The notes below the pieces were generated by a model. The model searched no databases, was not told the origin of the DNA, and saw only the letters and a program-made list of their open reading frames with translations. The translations under genes were made by a program, and so were the position numbers. A stretch of 64,000 nucleotides of DNA from Arthrobacter sp. (GTDB taxonomy: Bacteria; Actinomycetota; Actinomycetes; Actinomycetales; Micrococcaceae): the NCBI GenBank assembly GCA_031277795.1, contig JAITLQ010000004.1, positions 1 through 64,000 of the forward strand, written 5' to 3'. Of this stretch, positions 1 to 9,154 are shown piece after piece. Every line of letters begins with the position of its first letter. Position 1 is the first letter of the stretch.

Positions 1-123
1 ATCGACCGCGGCAGACTCAAAGTCACCCACCACCCACACACCAACGCACGCTTCGAACACAAATACACCGTCGAAACCACCTGGACACCACCACACCGCA
101 CCCACTACCGCCCCACCGGCTAA
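1..123 (+). CDS. C-terminal end of a probable HNH endonuclease / DUF222 protein (partial)
   Basis: The first 40 codons are open to a TAA stop and encode a basic, His/Thr/Pro-rich tail reading ...VETTWTPPHRTHYRPTG. Such tails, with a Trp-Thr-Pro-Pro step, are common at the ends of actinobacterial DUF222/HNH nuclease-like proteins, which occur as large multicopy families. The catalytic HNH part lies outside the window, so activity cannot be judged. Codon use (many CAC and ACC) differs slightly from the genes that follow. Identification rests on the tail alone and is tentative. Confidence 0.45.
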   Translation: MDRGRLKVTHHPHTNARFEHKYTVETTWTPPHRTHYRPTG

Positions 124-440
124 GCGGCCGCGGAGCACCAAAGGCAGCACCGCACGACACGTCGCTCCCACAGAGAGGTGCACGCTCACGCGTCGACGGA
201 GGCAGCCCCCGTCTCTGGGGAGGACGCCCCGCGGCCCGCTCACAAGGTGGTCGGTGGCGGTTTCGTCCAGGCGGCGGGGAACGCCGGCCATCAAACGCCG
301 CCGAAGCACGGCCGCGTCACCGAAACGCCGCGTCACCTGCCCTGGCCAAGCACCGCCGGCGGTGGGAGGCTAGAAAACATCACTCCGCCCCTGAGCACCC
401 GACCGCCCACACCCAGCCAATCGACGCGAAGGAGCGCAGC
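124..440. other. Intergenic region, no gene seen
   Basis: About 317 bp between the partial upstream gene and the PEP-mutase-family gene. No ORF here has a convincing ribosome binding site or protein-like composition. It presumably holds the promoter for the downstream gene, but I cannot point to clear -35/-10 boxes. Confidence 0.5.
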
Positions 441-1214
441 ATGAGCACCGTGAATGTGAACAAGCGAGGCCAGGAGTTTGTTGACCTGCATGCCTCGGGC
501 GAGCTGATCGTCTTGCCCACCGTGTGGGACGCGTGGAGCGCCAGACTGGCCGAGGCCGCCGGCTTCAAGGGCCTCACCATTGGTTCCCACCCCGTCGCCA
601 CTGCGTTTGGCGTGGCCGACGGCGAGAAGCAAGATCTCGTCGAATACATGCGCCAGGTGGAACGCATCGCTGAGGCTGTCAACATTCCCGTCAGCGTGGA
701 CGTCGAGGCCGGGTACGGGTTCTCGCCGGACGAGATCGTCGGCCTGGCCGTCGAGGCGGGCGCCGTGGGCCTGAACGTGGAGGACACCGTCCACCACGAC
801 GACGATCGCGTCCGCGGCCTGCGCGAACACGTGGACTACATCGAGGCGATGGTCCAGGCCGCCGCGGGCCTCGGCGTCCCGTTTGTGGTCAACGGCCGCA
901 CCGACGCCTTGGTCCACGGCACGGCGCTGTACGCGGACCCACTCGCCGAGGCCATCGCCCGCTGCCAGGCCATGGCGGAGGCCGGTGCCCTCTCCGTCTA
1001 TCCCGTGCACCTCCCGGACGCCGCCTCCGTCAAGGCCGTCGTGGACGCGGTCCCGATCCCGGTCAACGTCACGGCGCATCCGGTCAACGGCACGCCCGCT
1101 GGCGGCCTCGAGGAGCTGCGCGCCCTCGGTGTGCGCCGCGTGAGCTTCGGCCCGCTGTGGCAAGCGGCGCTCGACGACACGGCGACCTCTCAACTGCAGG
1201 CCTGGCGCGGCTGA
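441..1214 (+). CDS. Isocitrate lyase / PEP mutase superfamily protein
   Basis: 257 aa, a single-domain TIM-barrel enzyme of the PEP mutase/isocitrate lyase superfamily, which cleaves or rearranges C-C or P-C bonds in 2-hydroxy/oxo acids with Mg2+. Visible family features are the metal-site segment DVEAGYG (D87, E89), the NVEDTV segment (E114, D115) and NGRTDAL (N151-D155). The KKCGH signature of true isocitrate lyase is absent, so the protein belongs with the shorter PEPM-like group (oxaloacetase, 2-methylisocitrate lyase-like, and others). The start is supported by GAAGGAG 7 bp upstream. The gene appears monocistronic and ends at a strong shared terminator hairpin. Substrate unknown. Confidence 0.88.
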   Translation: MSTVNVNKRGQEFVDLHASGELIVLPTVWDAWSARLAEAAGFKGLTIGSHPVATAFGVADGEKQDLVEYMRQVERIAEAVNIPVSVDVEAGYGFSPDEIVGLAVEAGAVGLNVEDTVHHDDDRVRGLREHVDYIEAMVQAAAGLGVPFVVNGRTDALVHGTALYADPLAEAIARCQAMAEAGALSVYPVHLPDAASVKAVVDAVPIPVNVTAHPVNGTPAGGLEELRALGVRRVSFGPLWQAALDDTATSQLQAWRG

Positions 1215-1236
1215 CGCCGCGCTTTACTGCTCGACG

Positions 1237-1271
1237 GCGGGTGGCCGGGTCAGCCTGGCCCGGCCACCCGC
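1237..1271. terminator. Bidirectional terminator hairpin
   Basis: Perfect 13-bp inverted repeat (GCGGGTGGCCGGG with its complement) and a 9-nt loop, placed between two convergent genes and 6 bp from the stop of the carrier gene on the minus strand. There is no long T tract on either side, as is common in high-GC actinobacteria. Confidence 0.8.
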
Positions 1272-1276
1272 GGTAT

Positions 1277-3247
1277 CTAGTCCGTGGTGTCCTGGGCGTC
1301 GACCTGACCGGAGGCCTCACCCGCCGGGGCGGAAGCTGCGGAACCCGGCCCCGACGTATCGCTCTGACTCGTCCCGTCGGTGAAGGGGGCGGGTGCGCCG
1401 TCCCGGCCGCCCACCGTCGTGCGCTTGCCAGGCAATCCGGGCAAGGCCCGCCCGAAGAGGCGGTGCCGCTCGCGTTCGGGAAGCGCGTCCGCCACATGCG
1501 TGAGCCCCTGAACCAAGGTGCGGCGGCGCCGTGAGGTGAGCCCCGACCACCAGCGGTCGGCGAGGCGCTGTTCCGAGGACACCGCGTCGTCGTCGGAGTC
1601 GAGGTTGAACTTCTCCTTGAGGTCGGCGACGAGGGCGTCTCGCCGCAGCCGGTCGGCACGGGCCACGTTGCGCGCGAGCGCCTTGGCGGTCGCAATGCAC
1701 ATCAGCACCATGATCACGCTGAACGGCAGGGCGATAGTGATCGCGAGCGTCTGGATGGCCGAGAGGCCGCCGGCCAGCAGCAACGCCGCCGCGAGCCCGG
1801 ACGTGGCGAGCGTGAAGAACACGCGGATCCACGCGCGCGGCTCCGCGTCGCCGCCCGTGGCGAGCATGGCCATGACGAGGGAGCCGGAGTCCGCCGAGGT
1901 GACGAAGAAGATCGCCGAGAGCAGGATCGCGCCGATTACCAGGATGCCGCCGGCGGGCAACTGCTCCAGCACCTGGAAGAGCGCGGAGTCGGCATCCACG
2001 GCCCCGTCGGCCCCGATCACGCTCGTGTAGCCCTCGGGCCGGGTCAGCTCGTTGGCGATGGCGGTGCCGCCCAGCACACCGAACCAGACGAAGGTGATGA
2101 GAGCCGGCACGAGCATGACGCCCATGACGAATTCCTTGACCGTGCGCCCGCGGGAGATCCGAGCGATGAAGACGCCGACAAACGGCGCCCAGCTCATCCA
2201 CCAGCCCCAGTAGAACGTGGACCAGGATGCCTGCCACTCAGCACCTTCGGCGCCGGCGAAGGCGGAGGCGTCCGTGGACATTCCGAGCCAGGTCTGCAGG
2301 TAGTGGCCGACAGACTGGACGATCTCCTTGGCCAGGAACTGTGTGGGGCCCACGATGAGGACGAACAGCAGCAATCCCGCGGCAAGGATGAGGTTGGTGT
2401 TGGAGAGTAGCTTCATGCCGCGGGCCACACCGGAGAGCACCGACCAGAGCACCACACAAGTCACGAGCGCGATGATCGCGTACTCGATCCAGTGGTTGTT
2501 CGGGTCCACGACACCGAGGGAGGCCAGGCCAGCGGCGATCTGCGTGACGCCCAGGCCAAGCGAGGTGGCCACGCCGAAGACGGTGCCGACCAGGGCGATG
2601 ACGTCGACGGTGTTGCCCCAGCCGCCGCGCACGGCCTTCTCGCCGAGCAGCGGCTCGAGCGCCCACCGCACCGCGAGCGGACGGCCGCGGCGGTGGATCG
2701 CGTGGGCGAGCGCGAGGCCCACCACCACGTAGATGGCCCAGGGCTGGAAGCCCCAGTGAAGGAAGGTGGTGGCCATGGCTTCTTGGGCCACGGCGCCCTG
2801 AGACATGCCCTCCGTATTGAGGCTCGGGCGCGGGGTGGCGTAGTGCGTGAGGGGTTCGGTGACGCCGTAGAAGACGAGACCGATGCCCATGCCCGCGGCG
2901 AAGAGCAGCGAGAACCAACTCACGAGCGAAAACTCGGGCTCGTCCTCTGGGCGGCCCAGCTTAACGTTGCCCTTGCGGGACAGCCCCAGGTAGACGCAGA
3001 AGAGGACAAAGCCGAAGGCCAGGAGGATGTACCACCAGCTGAAGTTCGCGATGATGGCGCCCTGCACGGCGCCGATGCCGGCGCTCATGGCGTCAGGGTT
3101 GACGATCGTCGCGGCAACGAAGGCCAGGACAAGGACGGCCGTGGGCCAAAAGACCCAAGGCGCGATGCCCTGACGGTGCCCGGCCTGGTCGGTCGATGCC
3201 GCCTCGGCGGGTGGGCTTGCGTGCGTGGGTTTCGACGGGGAAGCCAT
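1277..3247 (-). CDS. BCCT family betaine/carnitine/choline transporter
   Basis: 656 aa, a secondary carrier of the betaine-choline-carnitine transporter family, normally Na+- or H+-coupled and osmotically controlled. About twelve hydrophobic segments follow a 30-residue hydrophilic N-terminus. The family signature is clear: a Trp-rich stretch (FYWGWWMSWAPFVGVFIAR) leads directly into ISRGRT. A hydrophilic C-terminal tail of roughly 120 residues rich in Arg, Asp and Gly follows the last membrane segment. In BetP-type carriers such tails sense osmotic stress. Glycine betaine, proline betaine or choline is the expected substrate, but the sequence does not decide which. It stands alone, divergent from the YdcF-like gene. 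Confidence 0.93.
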   Translation of the reverse strand: MASPSKPTHASPPAEAASTDQAGHRQGIAPWVFWPTAVLVLAFVAATIVNPDAMSAGIGAVQGAIIANFSWWYILLAFGFVLFCVYLGLSRKGNVKLGRPEDEPEFSLVSWFSLLFAAGMGIGLVFYGVTEPLTHYATPRPSLNTEGMSQGAVAQEAMATTFLHWGFQPWAIYVVVGLALAHAIHRRGRPLAVRWALEPLLGEKAVRGGWGNTVDVIALVGTVFGVATSLGLGVTQIAAGLASLGVVDPNNHWIEYAIIALVTCVVLWSVLSGVARGMKLLSNTNLILAAGLLLFVLIVGPTQFLAKEIVQSVGHYLQTWLGMSTDASAFAGAEGAEWQASWSTFYWGWWMSWAPFVGVFIARISRGRTVKEFVMGVMLVPALITFVWFGVLGGTAIANELTRPEGYTSVIGADGAVDADSALFQVLEQLPAGGILVIGAILLSAIFFVTSADSGSLVMAMLATGGDAEPRAWIRVFFTLATSGLAAALLLAGGLSAIQTLAITIALPFSVIMVLMCIATAKALARNVARADRLRRDALVADLKEKFNLDSDDDAVSSEQRLADRWWSGLTSRRRRTLVQGLTHVADALPERERHRLFGRALPGLPGKRTTVGGRDGAPAPFTDGTSQSDTSGPGSAASAPAGEASGQVDAQDTTD

Positions 3248-3424
3248 CTTTCTACCCTAACAAAGTGAGAAATGCGGCGTCCGGCGCGGGGCGGAAATCG
3301 AGGGGGGAGGGCGGCGGACGGCGGGTGGCTCCGGGGGGGGCGGGTGCCGGGCGGCTCGGCCGGCCCGCGGCGGGCTCGGCGCGGGTGACGGTTCCGGCCC
3401 CGCCTGCCTCAGTAGTCTGGTGCC

Positions 3425-4426
3425 GTGATCTTGCTTGGGGTGGGCGTTCTTTCGCTGGCGTTGTTCGTGTTCATGTACCGCCGGGACCGGCGGCGGCTGC
3501 GCAACGGATTCGTCATGGTCTTTGCCGCGCTGTGCCTGGTGCTCGGCGCGGCGGATCTGCTCTCCACGTGGTTTCCGTGGACGGCATACGTGTGGCTCGT
3601 CCTCATCCTGCTCACGCCGCTCGCCGTGGTGGTCCTGGGCGGGTACCTCGTGGCCAATGGCGTGACGATGTGGCGGCTCGAGGGGCGCAGCCTCGGCAAT
3701 CTGCTCTCGCTCGCGGCCGGTGTCTTGGTGTTTGTCCTCCCGGTGCTCGCCGTGTTCCTCGTGGCCACGGCCGAGCCGACCGCGACCGGCCTGGCCCTCC
3801 TGCTGTTCTTCCTCAGCTCCTACGTGGGCGGCGTGTTTGTCGTGTTTCTCGCCTACGCCCTGGCGTACGCGCGGATGAAACCGGCCTTCGCGCCGGATGC
3901 GATCGTGGTGCTCGGGTCGCGCATCATCAACGGCAAGGTGCCGCCGCTCCTACGCGCCCGCCTCGACCGGGCTCTGGAGCTCTACCGCGCCACCGAGCCG
4001 CGCCCGCTCGTGATCCCTTCCGGTGGGCAGGGCCCCGACGAGTCCGAGCCCGAGGGCGAGGCGATGGGTGCCTATCTGCTCGGCCAAGGCCTCCCCGCGG
4101 AGGACCTGGTGGTGGAGGACCGCGCCGTGAACACCGAGCAGAACCTGCGCTTCGGGCGCGCGCTACAGCTCGAGGCCGGGCGCACCGGCCCGCTCATCGC
4201 CGTCACGAACGACTACCACGTGCTGCGCAGCGCCATGCTGACCCGCAAGCTCGGCTTCCCGGCCGACGTCGTGGGCGCCAAGACCGCGCGCTACTACCGG
4301 CCCAGCGCGTTCCTGCGCGAGTTCGTGGCCGTCCTCTCCGAACACAAGTGGCTCAACGCGCTCGCGTGCCTGCCCTTCCTCGCCCTGTCCGTGCTGCTGG
4401 TCATCTACGCGTACTCGGTGCGCTGA
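3425..4426 (+). CDS. YdcF/SanA family membrane protein (DUF218)
   Basis: 333 aa with a GTG start. Roughly the first 150 residues form four to five hydrophobic helices. A DUF218 (YdcF-like) domain follows from about residue 158 (DAIVVLGSRI) through RLDRAL, the acidic loop DESEPEGEAMGAYLL, and VEDRAVNTEQNLRFG to TNDYHVLRSAMLTRKLG. A last membrane helix closes the protein. The order of conserved Arg/Glu/Asn residues matches DUF218, a fold with weak nucleotide or SAM binding reported for YdcF and a cell-envelope role for SanA. The N-terminal multi-helix extension puts the domain at the membrane. Cellular role unknown. Confidence 0.85.
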   Translation: MILLGVGVLSLALFVFMYRRDRRRLRNGFVMVFAALCLVLGAADLLSTWFPWTAYVWLVLILLTPLAVVVLGGYLVANGVTMWRLEGRSLGNLLSLAAGVLVFVLPVLAVFLVATAEPTATGLALLLFFLSSYVGGVFVVFLAYALAYARMKPAFAPDAIVVLGSRIINGKVPPLLRARLDRALELYRATEPRPLVIPSGGQGPDESEPEGEAMGAYLLGQGLPAEDLVVEDRAVNTEQNLRFGRALQLEAGRTGPLIAVTNDYHVLRSAMLTRKLGFPADVVGAKTARYYRPSAFLREFVAVLSEHKWLNALACLPFLALSVLLVIYAYSVR

Positions 4427-4512
4427 GCTGCCGAGAAACAGCCGGGGGCTACCCTTGAACCGCCCGGTGTCCTCATCACCGCCGGGCCGTCGCACCCCAA
4501 GGAGTCTCCCGC

Positions 4513-6126
4513 GTGCCCACCCGCACCTCCGGCACGAACCCGGCCCACCGCCGTCGGGCGCTGGACCCCGGGACCGCCAGCCAGAGCGGCCCCTCCGCCC
4601 CCGGACTGCCGAGCCGTCGCGCCGTCCTGGCCGGCGCCGTGACGGCCGCCGCCTCGACGTGGCTGCTCGCGGCCTGCGACGCGGGGCACACGGCCCGCGA
4701 CGCCGTCGCCGCCGCGCCCCCCGGCGCCGTGACCCTCGCGCTCACGGCGCCGCCCGCGAACCTGGACTTCACCACCACCTCGGGCGCCGCGATCCCGCAG
4801 GCGCTCATGGGCAATGTGTACGAGGGGCTCGTGGCGGTCAACGATGACGGCGAGCTCGTCCCGGCCCTGGCCAGCGCGTGGAGCGTGGACGAGGGCGGCA
4901 CCCGCTACACCTTCGAGCTGCAGAAGGGCGTGCGCTTCTCCAACGGGGACGAGTTCAGCTCCGCCACGGTGAAGTTCTCGCTCGAGCGCGTCAACACCGA
5001 CGCCTGGACCAACGGGCTCAAGGCGGGCATGGCCTTGCTCGAGCGCGTGGAGACGCCGGACCCGCTCACGGCCGTGGCGGTGCTCAAGCGCCCCTCGCTG
5101 GCGTGGCTACGCTCGCTCGCCACGCTGATCGGCGCCATGTTCACGCCCTCCGCCGTCACGGGGCTCAAGGGGAGTGCCGTGGGCACCGGGCCGTTCGAGG
5201 TGAGCAGCTGGAAGCCGGGGCAGTCCCTGGCCCTCACCCGCCGCGCCGACTACTGGGGCGAGCCGGCCGCCTCGCCGCAGGTCACGCTGCGCTACTACGC
5301 GGACAACACCACTGCGGTGAACGCCCTGCGCGGCGGCGCCGTGGACGCCGTGGTGGGGCTCGCGAGCCCCGAGCTGCTCGCGCCCTTCGAGAAGAACCCC
5401 GAGTACCGCATCACGCAGGGCACCTCAACGGGCGAGGTGGTGCTCTCCATGAACAACCAGGCCGCGCCGTTCACCGACGTGCGCGTGCGCCAGGCCGTCA
5501 TGTACGGCGTGGACCGGGCGGGCGTCTTGGCCTCCGCCTACGACGGGCGCGGCACCCTCATCGGTGCCCCGGTCCCGCCCACGGCCCCGTACTTCGAGGA
5601 CCTCACGGGCGCCTACCCGTACAACCCGGCCCGCGCCACCGAGCTGCTCAAGGAGGCCGGCGTCTACGGCACCACGGTGACCTTCTCCGTGCCCGACCTC
5701 CCGTACGCCGTCGCCGCCTCCCAGGCCGTGGCCTCCGACCTCACCAAGGTGGGCCTCAAGGTCAAGATCAAGGTGCAGGAGTTCCCGGCGGTCTGGCTGC
5801 AGGAGGTCCTCACCGCCCACCGCTTCCAGCTCTCCGTCATTGCGCACGTGGAGCCGGACGACCTGCTCACCCTGCTCTCCTCCGGCTACTACCTGGGGTA
5901 CGACGGCGCCCGGGTCGCCTCGATCGCGGCGGCCGCCGATGCGGGGGACACCCGGGAGTACATCGCGGGGATGCGCGAGGTGGTGCGCCAGGCCATCGTC
6001 GAGGACGCAGCTGCCGACACGCTCTTCCTGCTCCCGGCGCTGAGCCTCATGCGGGCCTCCCTGCGGGGGCTGCCCGTTAACTCCCCGACCACGGCGCTCG
6101 AACTTTCCCGGGTGGTGAAGGCATGA
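4513..6126 (+). CDS. ABC transporter substrate-binding lipoprotein, peptide/nickel type (SBP family 5)
   Basis: 537 aa with a GTG start and AAGGAG about 8 bp upstream. The N-terminus carries a twin-arginine-like motif (PSRRAVLAG), a hydrophobic stretch and a lipobox LAAC, so it is probably a Tat-exported lipoprotein anchored outside the membrane. The body follows the DppA/OppA pattern: LMGNVYEGLV, LASAWSVDEGG, YTFELQKGVRFSNGDEF and VRQAVMYGVDRAG. Peptides, nickel or other small cargo are possible. The stop overlaps the start of the first permease gene (ATGA), so the three genes are one translationally coupled operon. Confidence 0.93.
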   Translation: MPTRTSGTNPAHRRRALDPGTASQSGPSAPGLPSRRAVLAGAVTAAASTWLLAACDAGHTARDAVAAAPPGAVTLALTAPPANLDFTTTSGAAIPQALMGNVYEGLVAVNDDGELVPALASAWSVDEGGTRYTFELQKGVRFSNGDEFSSATVKFSLERVNTDAWTNGLKAGMALLERVETPDPLTAVAVLKRPSLAWLRSLATLIGAMFTPSAVTGLKGSAVGTGPFEVSSWKPGQSLALTRRADYWGEPAASPQVTLRYYADNTTAVNALRGGAVDAVVGLASPELLAPFEKNPEYRITQGTSTGEVVLSMNNQAAPFTDVRVRQAVMYGVDRAGVLASAYDGRGTLIGAPVPPTAPYFEDLTGAYPYNPARATELLKEAGVYGTTVTFSVPDLPYAVAASQAVASDLTKVGLKVKIKVQEFPAVWLQEVLTAHRFQLSVIAHVEPDDLLTLLSSGYYLGYDGARVASIAAAADAGDTREYIAGMREVVRQAIVEDAAADTLFLLPALSLMRASLRGLPVNSPTTALELSRVVKA

Positions 6127-7100
6127 GCGGGCTGTGGCGCGGGATCGCGCTCGCCGTGGCGCGCACGGCCGTGACGCTCCTCCTGGCCTCCGTGGTGATC
6201 TTTGTGTTGCTGCGCCTGGTCCCCGGCGACCCGGCGCAGGTGGCGCTCGGCGTCGACGCCACGCCGGAGGCGGTGGCCGCCACGCGCGCGCACTTTGGCC
6301 TGGATCGGCCCTGGGTGATCCAGTACGGGGAATGGATGGGCGGTCTGCTGACGGGGCACTTCGGCGAGAGCTTCGTGTCCGGGCAGGACCTGAGCGCCAT
6401 CATCCTCGACCGCACCAACGTGACGCTGTGGCTCGTCATCCCGTCCGTGGTGCTGGCCCTGCTCATCGCCGCGGTGCTCGGGACCTGGGCGGCGCTGCGG
6501 CGCGGCAAGGTGGACGGCTTCCTCATCACGGTGGGCTCGCAGCTGCTCATGGCCGTGCCCGGTTTCCTGGCCGGTGTGCTGCTCGTGCTGCTCTTCTCCC
6601 TTGCGCTGGGCTGGCTGCCGCCCTCCGGCTGGGTGGTGCCGAGCGACGCGTTCGGTCCGTTCCTGGCCCGGCTCGTGCTGCCCGTGCTGGCCCTGACCGC
6701 GGTGCAGGCCGCGATCCTCACGCGCTACGTGCGCTCCGCGGTGCTGGACGTCTCGGGCGCGGACTTCCTGCGCGAGGCGCGGGCCAAGGGACTCTCCCGC
6801 TCCGAGGCCATGCTGCGCCACGGCCTGCGCAACGTGGCCGTCCCGGTGCTGACCGTCACGGGCGTGCAGCTCTCCTCGCTGCTCGTGGGCGCCGTGGTCA
6901 TCGAGTCCGTCTTCGATGTTCCCGGTGTTGGTTCGCTGCTCGTGGAGGCCGTGGGCCAGCGCGACATGGTGAGTATCCAGGGCATCGTCATGGTGCTCGT
7001 GGCGTTCACCGTGATCGTGAACCTGGCCGTTGATCTCCTGCAGACGCTCGTGGATCCGCGCCTGCGGGTGAGCCCACGCGTGAGCGGGGCGGCGGCATGA
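6123..7100 (+). CDS. ABC transporter permease, DppB type
   Basis: 325 aa, about six membrane helices. The first permease of a peptide/nickel-type importer: the N-terminus LLRLVPGDPAQVALG is the typical DppB opening. The EAA loop that contacts the ATPase is seen at about residues 216-240 (ADFLREARAKGLSRSEAMLRH), followed by VIESVFDVPGVGSLLVEA. It is coupled by 4-nt overlaps to the genes on both sides. It needs an ATPase subunit that is not encoded here. Confidence 0.93.
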   Translation: MSGLWRGIALAVARTAVTLLLASVVIFVLLRLVPGDPAQVALGVDATPEAVAATRAHFGLDRPWVIQYGEWMGGLLTGHFGESFVSGQDLSAIILDRTNVTLWLVIPSVVLALLIAAVLGTWAALRRGKVDGFLITVGSQLLMAVPGFLAGVLLVLLFSLALGWLPPSGWVVPSDAFGPFLARLVLPVLALTAVQAAILTRYVRSAVLDVSGADFLREARAKGLSRSEAMLRHGLRNVAVPVLTVTGVQLSSLLVGAVVIESVFDVPGVGSLLVEAVGQRDMVSIQGIVMVLVAFTVIVNLAVDLLQTLVDPRLRVSPRVSGAAA

Positions 7101-7912
7101 GGCGGCCCAACGTTTCCCTGTGGATCGGCGGCGTGCTGACGGCGCTCGTGGTGCTCACGGCGGTGGTTTCGGTGTTCTGGACGCCCTTCGACCCCACGGC
7201 GGCCGACGCCTCGCAGCGCCTCCTGGGTCCGGGCGGGGAGCACGCGCTCGGCACCGACAAGTTTGGCCGCGACGTGCTCTCGCAGATCATGGCCGGCTCC
7301 CGCGTGACCCTGGTGGTGGGGCTCGTCTCCGTGGGCATCGCGCTCATCATTGGCACGCCGCTCGGCATCATCGCGGGCATGCGGCGGGGCTGGGTGGAGG
7401 AGGCGATCCTGCGCTTCTCCGATCTGCTCCTGGCCTTCCCCGCGCTGCTGTTGGCGATCGTGTTCGCCGCCGTGTTCGGGGCCGGGACCGTCTCGGCGAT
7501 GGTCGCGATCGGCCTGGGGTCCGTGCCCGGGTTCGCGCGCGTGGCCCGCTCGGCCACGCTGTCCATCATGCGGCTGGAGTTTGTGGTGGCGGCGAGGGCC
7601 TCCGGGCGCTCGGCGTGGGGCGTGGGCGTGCTGCACGTGCTGCCCAATCTGGTGGGCCTCCTGCTGGTGCAGAGCACCGTGACGTTCTCCCTGGCCGTGC
7701 TGGCCGAGGCGGCCCTGTCCTACCTGGGCCTCGGCACGCCCCCGCCCGAACCCTCGTGGGGTCGCCTGTTGCAGGAAGCCCAGCCGTTCCTCGCGGCGCA
7801 GCCGCTGCTCACGGTGTGGCCGGGAGCCGCGATTGCGCTCACGGTGCTTGGCCTCAACCTGCTGGGGGATGGGCTGCGGGACAGGCTGTCGGTGGGGCGC
7901 GACGGGCGCTGA
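7097..7912 (+). CDS. ABC transporter permease, DppC type
   Basis: 271 aa, about five to six membrane helices. The second permease of the importer: LGTDKFGRDVLSQIMAGSR is the standard DppC entry motif. The EAA loop lies near residue 163 (VVAARASGRSAWGVGVLH), followed by EAALSYLGLGTPPPEPSWG. The operon ends here. The DppD/DppF ATPase genes that normally follow are missing; only 9 bp separate this stop from the stop of the convergent sortase gene. Confidence 0.93.
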   Translation: MRRPNVSLWIGGVLTALVVLTAVVSVFWTPFDPTAADASQRLLGPGGEHALGTDKFGRDVLSQIMAGSRVTLVVGLVSVGIALIIGTPLGIIAGMRRGWVEEAILRFSDLLLAFPALLLAIVFAAVFGAGTVSAMVAIGLGSVPGFARVARSATLSIMRLEFVVAARASGRSAWGVGVLHVLPNLVGLLLVQSTVTFSLAVLAEAALSYLGLGTPPPEPSWGRLLQEAQPFLAAQPLLTVWPGAAIALTVLGLNLLGDGLRDRLSVGRDGR

Positions 7913-7921
7913 GCGCCGGCC

Positions 7922-9118
7922 TCACTCTTGAGCGTTGCGGCGGAAGAGCTCGTCCAGGTTGATCTGCTCCACCTCGCCGCGCCGCTCGGCGGCGTGGCGG
8001 GCGCCCGCCCCCGCGGCGCGATGGGCCGCCCGGCTGAGCGCGGGATCGAGGATGGAGGGGAATCCCCCGCGGACGGCGGCGGTTCCTCCGAACGCATCGG
8101 CTCCGCCGGAGGCACGGGCGCCAGCGGTCGTGCTGGCTCCGGAAGGCGGTGCGAGGCTGGAAGCCGCGGCAGCGCCGCCGTCGGGCAGTGAAGCCGTGAC
8201 TGCCGCCCACTCAGTCTCCTCCCGCGCCGCCTTGCGGCGCTCGGAGCGCTTGGTGAGGAAGACGTAGAAGCCGGCGGCGAGCAGCACACCGAGCAGGATG
8301 ACGGCCCACCACGGGAAGCCGACGGCCGTCTTGACGATGGAGGCCGAGGGCGGGGTGGGGGTGACGCGCTCGGCGGTCACGAGGATGCGATGCGAGTTCA
8401 CGCCGATCGGCGTGCACGTGATGAGCGTGATGAGGTCCTTGCCCATCACGGGGCGCAGCGAGTCGGTCTGCGTTGGCAGCGTGACCTCGCTCGTGGTGAC
8501 GCGATAGGCCAGCGTGCGGCCCAGGACGTCGATGTAGATCATGTCGCCGGGCTTGAGCTGGTCGAGGTCGGTGAACATGGTCGACTCGGGCAAGCCGCGG
8601 TGGCCCGTGAGGACCGCGTGGGTGCCGACGCCACCCACCGGGAGGGCGGTGCCCTGCAGGTGGCCCACTCCGTTGCGCAGGACGTCGACGCCCGTGCCGT
8701 GATAGATCGGCAGGTTCACCGTGATGGAGGGGATCCGGACGCGGGCCATGATGCCGTCGCCCGCCGGATCGAGCAGCGACCAGTACGGGTCATCGGTCTT
8801 GACCGTCTTGGCATCGGGCGAGGCGAAGGGATCGACGACCCGTTCGCCCGAGGCGAGGGAGGCGTTGTAGTCCTCGGCCTCGCTGAGTTCCGTGGCGCGG
8901 GAATCGGGTGCGAGCGACTCGACCGCGGAGACGTAGTTGCTGCTCTCCTGTGCTTGTAGCACATCCGCGAACCAGGACGCCCCCGAGGGGTACAGCATCA
9001 CGACGGCGCCCACCACGAGCGTCACCGCGGTGATCCAGGAGGAGACACCCGAGCGGCGGCGCCGGGCGCTGGAGCCGCTCCGGGCGGGGGCCTCCCGCGG
9101 TGCGTCGGTGATGCTCAT
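7922..9118 (-). CDS. Class C sortase (pilus polymerase)
   Basis: 398 aa. Class C sortases join pilin subunits through lysine-threonine isopeptide bonds on the outer membrane face. An N-terminal membrane helix (about 27-45) precedes the sortase barrel. Catalytic residues are His173 (LTGHRG), Cys235 (LITCTPIG) and Arg244 (NSHRILV). A second membrane helix (about 262-288) is typical of class C. Two candidate lid motifs occur, DPF at 96-98 and DPY at 110-112. The roughly 110-residue cytoplasmic C-terminal tail is unusually long and Ala/Gly/Ser-rich, and it contains a dispersed mini-repeat (SLPDGG). It is the last gene of the pilus operon, 159 bp after the shaft pilin. Confidence 0.95.
   Translation of the reverse strand: MSITDAPREAPARSGSSARRRRSGVSSWITAVTLVVGAVVMLYPSGASWFADVLQAQESSNYVSAVESLAPDSRATELSEAEDYNASLASGERVVDPFASPDAKTVKTDDPYWSLLDPAGDGIMARVRIPSITVNLPIYHGTGVDVLRNGVGHLQGTALPVGGVGTHAVLTGHRGLPESTMFTDLDQLKPGDMIYIDVLGRTLAYRVTTSEVTLPTQTDSLRPVMGKDLITLITCTPIGVNSHRILVTAERVTPTPPSASIVKTAVGFPWWAVILLGVLLAAGFYVFLTKRSERRKAAREETEWAAVTASLPDGGAAAASSLAPPSGASTTAGARASGGADAFGGTAAVRGGFPSILDPALSRAAHRAAGAGARHAAERRGEVEQINLDELFRRNAQE
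8151..8191 (-). repeat. Dispersed mini-repeat inside the sortase tail
   Basis: On the minus strand this 41-bp segment begins TCACTGCCCGACGGC and ends GGCTTCCAGCCTCGC. It matches, apart from a 3-bp indel and a base or two, positions 50602-50645 in an unrelated alpha/beta hydrolase gene. It is read in frame as SLPDGGAAAASSLA. It shares the TGCCCGACGGCG word found in many intergenic spaces of the window. Confidence 0.7.
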
Positions 9119-9154
9119 GGTGTCCTTTGCCGATGGCCAGAGGGGGACGGATGC

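Noticed and set aside
178-444. Small frame before the PEP-mutase-family gene
   Set aside because: No ribosome site, overlaps the true start, and shows Pro/Arg/Thr-rich random composition.
7913-7921. Remnant of ABC ATPase genes after the permeases
   Set aside because: Only 9 bp lie before the sortase stop and no ATPase motifs are found antisense to the sortase.
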